Part shown: positions 57,974-64,000 of the stretch, one piece after another
Numbering within the stretch: position 1 is the first letter of the stretch
How the letters are laid out: every line of letters starts with the position of its first letter
Assembly: GCF_904831005.1 (NCBI RefSeq)
Contig: NZ_LR882982.1
Span: 806,001 to 870,000, forward strand
DNA: 64,000 nucleotides
Direction: 5' to 3'
Origin: Microbacterium hydrocarbonoxydans
Lineage (GTDB): Bacteria; Actinomycetota; Actinomycetes; Actinomycetales; Microbacteriaceae
Position numbers and translations under genes: made by a program
The notes under the pieces: model-generated
The model's database searches: none
Seen by the model: only the letters and a program-made list of their open reading frames with translations
Told to the model about the DNA's origin: nothing

Positions 57974-59017
57974 TCAGCCGACGACGTCGGCGAGGTCGTA
58001 TCCGGCCACGGTGTCGAGCTGGTCGTACGTGCATGAGCGCGCGTCACGGTCGGGGCGCCAGCGTTCGAACTGCACCGTGTGACGGAAGCGAGCACCCTCG
58101 AGCTGGTCGTAGCGGACCTCGAGCACGAGTTCGGGCCGCAACCGCACGAAAGACACGTCCTTCGAGCCGCTGAACCGCGAGCGCTCACCCGCAGCCGTGA
58201 CGATTCCGCCGTCGTCGTCGCGCTCCACGAGCGGCGCGAGTTCGTGCACCAACTCCGCGCGCCTCTTGTCGCTCCACGCTGCCACCCCGCCGACCTGACG
58301 CAGCGTCCCGTCGGCGTCGTACAGGCCGACCAGCAGTGAGCCGACACCGGAACCCGACTTGTGGGTCCGGTAACCCAGCGCCACCACGTCAGCCGTGCGC
58401 GCGTGCTTCACCTTGATCAGCGTGCGCTTGCCCGGAGCATAGGGCTGACTGAGTGGCTTCGCCACGATGCCGTCGAGCCCCGCACCCTCGAACTCCGCGA
58501 GCCAGCGCACGGCGGCATCGCGATCTCGGGTCGTGCGTGTGATGTGCAGCGGGTGATCGACGTCGGCCATCAGCGACTCGAGCCGTTCGCGCCGTTCGCC
58601 GAATGCGACATCGAGCAGGTCTTCGTCGCCGAGGGCGAGCAGATCGAACGCCACGAACATCGCGGGCGTCTCGGCGGCGAGCTTCGCCACCCGGGATTCG
58701 GCGGGGTGGATCCGCTGGCTCAGCGCCTCCCAGTCCAGGCGTTGCGCCCCCTCCGGCCCCGTCGCGACCACGATCTCGCCGTCGAGCAGGCAGGGTTCCG
58801 GCAGAAGCCGCGGAATCGCCTCGACGAGCTCCGGAAAGTACCGGGTCAACGGCTTGGCCCCGCGCGACCCGATCTCGACGTTCTCGCCGTCCCACGCGAT
58901 CAGTCCGCGAAACCCATCCCACTTGGGCTCGAACAGCAGCCCGCCGACGGTCTTCTCGGGATCGGGGACGGATGCCGCCGCTTTCGCCAGCATGGGAGCG
59001 GGGATGTCGTAGCGCAT
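57974..59017 (-). CDS. ATP-dependent DNA ligase (LigD-type ligase domain)
   Basis: 347 residues from ATG 59017. The nucleotidyl-transfer lysine is in FEPKWDGFRGLI (KxDG), followed by LLDGEIVVA, FVAFDLLALG, LDGIVAKPLSQPYAPGKR and TLIKVKHARTADVV. An OB-fold ends the protein (FVRLRPELVLEVRYDQLEG). It seals nicks with ATP. It should partner the polymerase encoded convergently. Confidence 0.95.
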   Translation of the reverse strand: MRYDIPAPMLAKAAASVPDPEKTVGGLLFEPKWDGFRGLIAWDGENVEIGSRGAKPLTRYFPELVEAIPRLLPEPCLLDGEIVVATGPEGAQRLDWEALSQRIHPAESRVAKLAAETPAMFVAFDLLALGDEDLLDVAFGERRERLESLMADVDHPLHITRTTRDRDAAVRWLAEFEGAGLDGIVAKPLSQPYAPGKRTLIKVKHARTADVVALGYRTHKSGSGVGSLLVGLYDADGTLRQVGGVAAWSDKRRAELVHELAPLVERDDDGGIVTAAGERSRFSGSKDVSFVRLRPELVLEVRYDQLEGARFRHTVQFERWRPDRDARSCTYDQLDTVAGYDLADVVG

Positions 59018-59023
59018 GGGTCC

Positions 59024-59029
59024 ATCCTG
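59024..59029 (-). promoter_or_regulatory. -10 box of the ATP-dependent ligase gene
   Basis: Minus-strand CAGGAT, 6 bases before the ATG at 59017. It lies in the 46-base gap behind the next minus-strand gene. Confidence 0.4.
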
Positions 59030-59063
59030 CCCGTGGCGCGCTCGCGGCAGAAGGGGGCGTCGG

Positions 59064-60515
59064 TCAGGAGAACAGATCGTCGAGCGTCGCGCGGTGCCCG
59101 GCATCCGTCAACGCGGTACGGGCGGCGTGCCAGCCGGCCATGCCGTTGACTCCGGGGCCCGGCGGCGTCGAGGCCGATGCGAGGTAGACGCCGCGCATCG
59201 GCGTACGCCACGGTGCTGTGCCGAGCACCGGCCGCCGCAGAGCCTGAGGGATGGTGAACGCGCCGCCGAGGATGTCGCCGCCGATCTCGGACGGGTTGAC
59301 CGCCTCGCGCGCCGAGGCGGGCACGGAGTGGTGCGCGAGGATCAGGTCGCGGAAACCGGGGGCGAATCGCTCGACCTGCCGTGTGATCAGCTCGGTGGCG
59401 TCGAGGTCGGAGTTCTGCGGCACGTGGATGTACGTCCACAGCACCGCCTTGCCTTCGGGCGCACGAGTGGGGTCGAAGACCGACGGCTGCACGCCGAGCA
59501 CGTAGGGGCGCGGCGAGATCCGGCCGCGAGCGACCGCGTTCTCGCTCTCCCATACCTCCGCGGCGCTGCCGCCGATGTGCACGGTCGGCGCCTGTGCGAC
59601 CTCCGCATTGGTCCACGGGATGGGCCCATCGAGGGCGAAGTCCACCTTGGCGGCAGCTGGACCGTAGCGGTAGCCGCTGATCGCGCGCGCGTAACCGGAC
59701 GGGATGTCGGGGTGGGTGAGAGCGAGCCGGGGCGAGGTGTTCAGCAGCAGCAGATCGCCCCGGTCGGGGGAGCCCCAGTCGAGCGTGGCCAGATCGGTGA
59801 CATGTGCACCGGACTCGACGGATCCGCCGTGCGACTCGAGGTCGGCCACCATGCTGTCGGCGATGCGCTGCGCTCCGCCTCTCGGGTACATCCAGCCGCC
59901 CGCGTGCGCCTGCGCGGCCAGCAGGAGTCCTGCCGCCGCACCCGCGAGCGACGGCATGGGCGTGTTGGCATGCGCCAGCACCCCGGACATCAGACCCGCG
60001 GCCTCCGCCGTGCGGAACGTCCGACGAGCGAGCGGTGTTCCCTGATCCAGCATCCGCAGTGCGAAGCGCAGCGCGGTGATCGGCTCGTGCGGCACCCGCA
60101 GCATCTGGTTGCCGGTGAAGTCGACGACCCCCTCGACATGAGTGCTGAGCGGGCGCAGCAGGGCGAGCCACGCGCGCTCGTCGACGCCGAGTCCCGCCGC
60201 GGTGCGTTCGATGTCGCGCCAGGCGATCCCCGCCTTGCAGTCATCGAGCGGATGCGCATACGACACCTCGGGCGTGATCCACTCGACCCGCTCAGCGAGG
60301 CCGAACGCCTGGAAGAACGGCGAGGAGAGTGCCGCGGGGTGCACCGCGGCGCACACGTCGTGACGGAAGCCCGGCAGCGTCGACTCGTGGGTGCGCACGC
60401 CGCCGCCGATTGTGTCGGCGGCCTCGAGCACTCGCACCTCGTAGCCGCCGCGCGCGAGCGCCACGGCTGCCGCAAGGCCGTTCGGACCGGACCCGATGAT
60501 CGTCGCGCGTGCCAT
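59064..60515 (-). CDS. NAD(P)/FAD-dependent oxidoreductase, phytoene-desaturase-like
   Basis: 483 residues from ATG 60515. TIIGSGPNGLAAAVALARGGYEVRVLEA is the FAD-binding fold (shown in part by IGSGPNGL). GGVRTHESTLPGFRHDVCAAVHP and the C-terminal GVYLASASTPPGPGVNGMAGWHAAR fit the CrtI-like/pyridine-nucleotide-disulphide oxidoreductase domain family (PYROXD2 type). No carotenoid genes are adjacent, so a role in pigment synthesis is not supported. Minus-strand AAGACT (60522-60527) is 6 bases from the start. Confidence 0.85.
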   Translation of the reverse strand: MARATIIGSGPNGLAAAVALARGGYEVRVLEAADTIGGGVRTHESTLPGFRHDVCAAVHPAALSSPFFQAFGLAERVEWITPEVSYAHPLDDCKAGIAWRDIERTAAGLGVDERAWLALLRPLSTHVEGVVDFTGNQMLRVPHEPITALRFALRMLDQGTPLARRTFRTAEAAGLMSGVLAHANTPMPSLAGAAAGLLLAAQAHAGGWMYPRGGAQRIADSMVADLESHGGSVESGAHVTDLATLDWGSPDRGDLLLLNTSPRLALTHPDIPSGYARAISGYRYGPAAAKVDFALDGPIPWTNAEVAQAPTVHIGGSAAEVWESENAVARGRISPRPYVLGVQPSVFDPTRAPEGKAVLWTYIHVPQNSDLDATELITRQVERFAPGFRDLILAHHSVPASAREAVNPSEIGGDILGGAFTIPQALRRPVLGTAPWRTPMRGVYLASASTPPGPGVNGMAGWHAARTALTDAGHRATLDDLFS

Positions 60516-60556
60516 GCGGCCAGTCTTCCACGTCCGGGCATGAGATCCTTGAAGAG

Positions 60557-61042
60557 ATGAATGAAGTCCAGGGCCCGACCCCCACCGGCACCTCCCGTCC
60601 GTATCGCACCCTCGCGGAGGCGCTGCGCGCGCACCGCATCGCCGTCGAGAACCATGAGTTCATCACGGCGATCACGGATGCCGTCGGCATCTCCTCCTAC
60701 ATCGATCGGGGCCGCTACATCGAGGCGATCCGCCGTGGTGGAGGTGCTGCCCTGCATATCGGCAAGACCTACACCAACGGCTTCGCGGAGGATGAGGTCG
60801 TCGTGGTCGGCTCGACTGCGCTGCGACTGCGTCCGAGCGAGGGGCGTGCACCGTACTTCTACGTGACGCACCCGAGCGAGTTCCGTCCCATCGCGCCGGT
60901 GAAGGCGAAGCGATCGACGACCCCGCGTGTCGCGGCGGCACCGAAGGTCGAGCGCACGCCGAAGTTCGTCGAGCGAGACTACGGCGTGTGCGACGTCTGC
61001 TTCATGGTGAAGACTCCGGCCGGAGGCTGCGGCTGCGACTGA
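60557..61042 (+). CDS. protein of unknown function with Cys-rich C-terminus
   Basis: 161 residues from ATG 60557 (GATCCT 7 bases upstream may be its -10). An N-terminal helical part (SRPYRTLAEALRAHRIAVENHEFI), a compact middle (AALHIGKTYTNGFAEDEVVVV) and a basic Pro/Ala/Lys linker are followed by VCDVCFMVKTPAGGCGCD. The CxxC and CxC arrangement could bind zinc or iron at the very C-terminus. I do not recognise the family. It is divergent from the CrtI-like gene. Confidence 0.75.
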   Translation: MNEVQGPTPTGTSRPYRTLAEALRAHRIAVENHEFITAITDAVGISSYIDRGRYIEAIRRGGGAALHIGKTYTNGFAEDEVVVVGSTALRLRPSEGRAPYFYVTHPSEFRPIAPVKAKRSTTPRVAAAPKVERTPKFVERDYGVCDVCFMVKTPAGGCGCD

Positions 61043-61172
61043 TCGCCGCCGGGGACGACGTGTCCCGATAGGCACAGGTTGCTCCGCACAGCGCACGAAC
61101 GCACGGGAACGATGTGCACTCCGTGACACCGTGTGCGATTCGCGACAGTCGCCACCGGAGCGCCCCGGTCGC

Positions 61173-62408
61173 TCAGGCGAAGGCGCTCATGCCCGTGATG
61201 TCGCGCCCGAGCAGCAGGGCCTGCACGCTCTCGGTGCCCTCGTAGGTGTGGATCGCCTCGATGTCGGCCATGTGCTGCATGACCCCGTTCTCGAGCAGGA
61301 TCCCGTTGCCGCCGAGCAGGTCGCGCGCGATCGATGCCACGCGACGAGCCGCGCGGGTGTTGTGGAACTTCGCCAGCGATGCCTGGGTGGGGCGCAGCTC
61401 GCCCGCCGTCTCGAGGTCTGCCAGTCGCCGGCAGTAGAGCTGCATCGCGGTGAGGTCTTCGAGCATGTGCGTGAGACGCTCCTGCACCATCTGGAACTTC
61501 GCCAGAGGCTTGCCGAACTGGATGCGCTGGGTCGAGTAGGCGAGGGCGGCCTCGTAGCACGCGGTGGCGTGGCCCAGCGCCGACCAGGCGACTCCCGACC
61601 GGGTCGCGTAGAGAACGACCGAGGCGTCCTTGAACGACCTCGTCCCCGGCAGCACGGCATCCAGCGGCACCCGCACATCGTCGAGCACGATGTGCGCCTG
61701 GTGGATCGCGCGCAGCGATGCCTTGCCGCGGATCGGCGTGCCGGTGTATCCGGGGGTGCTCTGCTCGACCAGGAAGCAGCGGACGGCGCCGTGCTCCTCC
61801 GCGGTCTCGTCGTCGACCCGCGCCCACACGAAGGTGATGCCGCCTGAGGCGCCGTTGCCGATCCACTTCTTCGCGCCGCGGATGACCCACTCGTCGCCGT
61901 CGCGGCGTGCCACGGTCTCGAGCGACACCGAGTCGGAGCCGTGGTCGGGCTCGGTGAGTGCGAAGGATCCGAAGACCGAGCTGTCCGCGAGGGAGGTGAG
62001 CCATCTGTCCTGCTGAGCGGGTGAGCCGAACAGTGCCAGCGTGCGCAGAGCGAGTCCGCCCTGCACGGCCAGCACCGTGCCGAGTGACCCGTCCCCGCGG
62101 GAGATCTCCATGTTGACGAGCCCGGCGGCGAGGGGAGAGAGACGGGTCAGCGACGGATGCTCGATGCCGTCGACCACGAGGTCCATCTCGCCCATGCGGC
62201 GCGCGGCATCGAGCGGATACTCCGCGCGATCCCAGGCATCCGCCATCTGAGGTGCCACCTCGTCGATGTACGCCCTCGCGCGATCCCACGCCGAGCGGTC
62301 GGCGTCGGGGATGTCGGCGAAGACGGCGTAGTAGTCGCTGTCCTGACGTCCGGTGATGTCGTACGACGAGACGCGCTCGCCGGGGAACGGGGAAGCTGCA
62401 GCGCTCAT
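61173..62408 (-). CDS. acyl-CoA dehydrogenase, glutaryl-CoA dehydrogenase-like
   Basis: 411 residues from ATG 62408, after a GAAGGAGT ribosome site. FAD-dependent alpha,beta-dehydrogenation of an acyl-CoA. FGSFALTEPDHGSDSVSLET and KKWIGNGASGGITFVWA are FAD-binding motifs. QRIQFGKPLAKFQMVQERL and LLGGNGILLENGVMQHMADIEAIHTYEGTESVQALLLGRDITG (given here in parts) resemble glutaryl-CoA dehydrogenases, with Glu390 in TYEGTES at the catalytic base position. The natural substrate is not settled. A TetR operator-like palindrome lies in its promoter. Confidence 0.92.
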   Translation of the reverse strand: MSAAASPFPGERVSSYDITGRQDSDYYAVFADIPDADRSAWDRARAYIDEVAPQMADAWDRAEYPLDAARRMGEMDLVVDGIEHPSLTRLSPLAAGLVNMEISRGDGSLGTVLAVQGGLALRTLALFGSPAQQDRWLTSLADSSVFGSFALTEPDHGSDSVSLETVARRDGDEWVIRGAKKWIGNGASGGITFVWARVDDETAEEHGAVRCFLVEQSTPGYTGTPIRGKASLRAIHQAHIVLDDVRVPLDAVLPGTRSFKDASVVLYATRSGVAWSALGHATACYEAALAYSTQRIQFGKPLAKFQMVQERLTHMLEDLTAMQLYCRRLADLETAGELRPTQASLAKFHNTRAARRVASIARDLLGGNGILLENGVMQHMADIEAIHTYEGTESVQALLLGRDITGMSAFA

Positions 62409-62430
62409 GGTGACTCCTTCGTGGCACTAG

Positions 62431-62449
62431 GTATCGTACTACCCGATAC
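62431..62449. promoter_or_regulatory. probable TetR operator
   Basis: GTATCG-N7-CGATAC is a perfect inverted repeat 22 bases upstream of the acyl-CoA dehydrogenase start and behind the TetR gene. The minus-strand TACGAT inside it could be a -10, so binding would repress. Confidence 0.6.
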
Positions 62450-62487
62450 TCAGTTCCACGAGTCCCGACGAAGACGCCCGTGCGGGG

Positions 62488-63150
62488 TCAGGTGATCTGC
62501 GAGCGCAGCCGTCTGGTGACCTCGGCGATCGGCATCGAGCGCGGGAAGACGGCGACGACTATGTCGTCGGGGGCGTCCGTCGCGGCGTCCGAGGGCACGC
62601 CGTAGCGTCGCCGCACCTCGGCGAGTGCGGTCTGGAGCGTGGCGAGCGGCACCTTCTTCGTGCCGCGCAGGAGCTGGCGGAGCACGTGGTTGTGCACTGC
62701 GGTGACGGCGGCGGAGAATCCGACCGCGTCGAGCGGATCGATGCCGGGGAGCGAACTGCGCAGATAGTCGTCGAAGAGACGCTCGTAACGGAACACGGTG
62801 ATGATCTCGCGCTCGCGGAGCACCGGCACCTGACGCACGATCTGGTAGCGACGACGGGCGAGCTCGGGGTCGTGCGCGAAGTGGCTGAAGACCGATTCGG
62901 ATGCCGCGCACACCGCGCCCCACGGGTCGTCGTGTCCCTCGGCCAGGAATGAACGCAGCTGTTCCAGCAGCACCTCGTGGTCGGCGAACACGACGTCTTC
63001 CTTGCCGCCGAACTGACGGAAGAACGTCGAACGCGAGACCCCGGCGGCCTTCGCGATCTGCTCGACGGACGTCTGGTCGAAGCCCTGCGATGCGAAGAGC
63101 TCGAGCGCAGCGGCCACGACGCCGGTGCGCAGTTCTGCGGATTCGTGCAT
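62488..63150 (-). CDS. TetR family transcriptional regulator
   Basis: 220 residues from ATG 63150. The DNA-binding domain is clear: [53 protein letters not shown], seen here in order as helix, turn and [11 protein letters not shown] recognition helix. The C-terminal ligand domain (85-220) is not similar to one I know. It likely controls the acyl-CoA dehydrogenase downstream through the palindrome at 62431-62449, with an acyl-CoA as possible ligand. Confidence 0.9.
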   Translation of the reverse strand: MHESAELRTGVVAAALELFASQGFDQTSVEQIAKAAGVSRSTFFRQFGGKEDVVFADHEVLLEQLRSFLAEGHDDPWGAVCAASESVFSHFAHDPELARRRYQIVRQVPVLREREIITVFRYERLFDDYLRSSLPGIDPLDAVGFSAAVTAVHNHVLRQLLRGTKKVPLATLQTALAEVRRRYGVPSDAATDAPDDIVVAVFPRSMPIAEVTRRLRSQIT

Positions 63151-63156
63151 GGGATG

Positions 63157-63162
63157 AGCCTA
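63157..63162 (-). promoter_or_regulatory. -10 box of the TetR gene
   Basis: Minus-strand TAGGCT followed by 6 bases and the ATG at 63150. It gives the regulator a promoter of its own. Confidence 0.5.
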
Positions 63163-63265
63163 GACCGCGGGAATGCGGAGATGTCGCCGTGCTTCACGCC
63201 CGCACGAGCGGGTCGGCGTGCCCGCGAACCATCCACAGCCGCCGGGAGCGTTCAGTTCGAGGTAG

Positions 63266-63298
63266 TAGGCTGGGCGACTGGTCGATGTCTCGACATCG
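63266..63298 (+). promoter_or_regulatory. probable sucC promoter and leader hairpin
   Basis: TAGGCT (63266-63271) is a possible -10. CGATGTC-TC-GACATCG (63283-63298) follows, a perfect 7-base inverted repeat that could be an operator or a leader hairpin. An AT-rich stretch and a GAAGGA ribosome site precede the start. Confidence 0.4.
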
Positions 63299-63336
63299 AG
63301 AGAATTACCAGACAGCAGCCCAGTGAAGGAACCACA

Positions 63337-64000
63337 GTGGATCTGTACGAGTACCAGGCACGAGACGTTTTCGAGAAGTACGGAGTGCCGGTCCTCGCCG
63401 GCATCGTCGCCGACACCCCTGAGGAGGTGAAGGCAGCCGCTGAGAAGATCGGCGGCGTCGTCGTCGTCAAGGCCCAGGTGAAGACCGGTGGTCGCGGCAA
63501 GGCGGGTGGCGTCAAGGTCGCGAAGACTCCCGAAGAGGCATACGAGGCCGCGAAGGCGATCCTCGGTCTCGACATCAAGGGTCACATCGTCAAGCGCGTC
63601 ATGGTCGCCCAGGGGGCGCGCATCGCCGAGGAGTTCTACTTCTCCGTGCTGCTCGACCGCGCCAACCGCTCCTACCTGAGCCTCTGCTCGGTCGAGGGCG
63701 GCATGGAGATCGAGGAGCTCGCGGTCGAGCGCCCCGAGGCTCTCGCACGCGTCGAGGTCAACCCGCTCACGGGTATCGACAAGGAGAAGGCCGTCGAGAT
63801 CGCTCGCGCGGCCAACTTCCCCGAAGACCTCATCGAGAAGGTCTCCGACGTCTTCGTCACGCTCTTCGACGTCTACAAGGGCGAAGACGCGACGCTGGTC
63901 GAGGTCAACCCGCTGGTGCGCACCGAAGAGGGTGACATCATCGCGCTCGACGGCAAGGTCACGCTCGATGACAACGCCTCCGAGATCCGTCACCCCGAGC
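63337..64000 (+). CDS. sucC: succinyl-CoA synthetase beta subunit, N-terminal part
   Basis: GTG 63337, then 220 complete codons to the window edge. It begins [19 protein letters not shown], the invariant ADP-forming SucC start. ATP-grasp features follow: [20 protein letters not shown], a hinge at YFSVLLDRA and the metal-site LVEVNPLV. The TCA-cycle enzyme couples succinyl-CoA hydrolysis to ATP or GTP formation. The rest of the gene, and normally sucD, lies beyond the window. Confidence 0.97.
   Translation, partial: MDLYEYQARDVFEKYGVPVLAGIVADTPEEVKAAAEKIGGVVVVKAQVKTGGRGKAGGVKVAKTPEEAYEAAKAILGLDIKGHIVKRVMVAQGARIAEEFYFSVLLDRANRSYLSLCSVEGGMEIEELAVERPEALARVEVNPLTGIDKEKAVEIARAANFPEDLIEKVSDVFVTLFDVYKGEDATLVEVNPLVRTEEGDIIALDGKVTLDDNASEIRHPE

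Overview
This 64 kb stretch is chromosomal DNA from a high-GC actinobacterium, most likely Microbacterium or a close relative in the Microbacteriaceae. The evidence is the strong third-position GC bias, GTG starts, a stand-alone groES behind two CIRCE elements, the coaA-glmS / acpS-alr-tsaE-tsaB-rimI-tsaD layout, an ECF42-type sigma factor with its DGPF (YCII) partner, and LAXTG-type surface anchoring. I found no rRNA, tRNA, integrase, transposase, prophage or CRISPR array. Every gap between assigned genes is shorter than about 300 bases. Gene positions and starts come from reading frames, motifs, ribosome sites and -10 boxes; no database search was run.

Layout. 1-10.1 kb: the edge of a Ppx/GppA phosphatase gene, coaA and glmS; then one AbiEi-like/DUF559 nuclease-fold gene bracketed by inverted palindromic repeats; then the cell-wall and t6A operon acpS-alr-tsaE-tsaB-rimI-tsaD with two membrane proteins of unknown role. 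10.1-13 kb: a THUMP-like methyltransferase, CIRCE-groES and rarD. 13-18.6 kb: a Liv-type amino-acid ABC importer, with the binding protein on the plus strand and livH-M-G-F convergent on the minus strand; LivH carries an extra exported domain. 18.8-20.3 kb: guaB. 20.5-27.0 kb: a tightly overlapping seven-gene unit (receiver-PIG-L deacetylase fusion, ATP-grasp ligase, PHP phosphoesterase, processive GT2 glycosyltransferase, 47-residue membrane protein, single-domain receiver, PAS histidine kinase). I read it as a signal-controlled envelope or polysaccharide system with no DNA-binding output.

27-36.8 kb: ABC-F ATPase, sarcosine-oxidase-like flavoenzyme, a GuaB3 protein without the catalytic cysteine, SURF1 protein, and a 1552-residue secreted nuclease/5'-nucleotidase. 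36.9-41.1 kb: fructose PTS operon fruR-fruK-fruA-ptsH. 41.1-49.5 kb: DUF3817 protein, guaA, L-lactate dehydrogenase, YCII/ECF42 pair, small stress-type membrane proteins, BI-1 protein, GDPD, hemerythrin and YccF. 49.7-53.0 kb: a 1117-residue sortase-anchored protein with four lamin-tail domains and a 20-unit pentapeptide repeat. 53.2-64 kb: pcrA, SseB, convergent LigD-type polymerase and ligase genes, a CrtI-like oxidoreductase, a small Cys-tailed unknown, an acyl-CoA dehydrogenase with a TetR regulator, and the start of sucC.

Three sequence-scale patterns stand out. At least 18 genes have a -10-like hexamer lying 6 or 7 (once 9) bases before the start codon, which implies leaderless mRNAs. 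The hexamer GGATGC/GCATCC is strongly over-represented and forms the core of several terminators. The palindromes around the DUF559 gene form a 28-base inverted repeat (27/28 identical), which suggests a single-gene mobile or selfish cassette.
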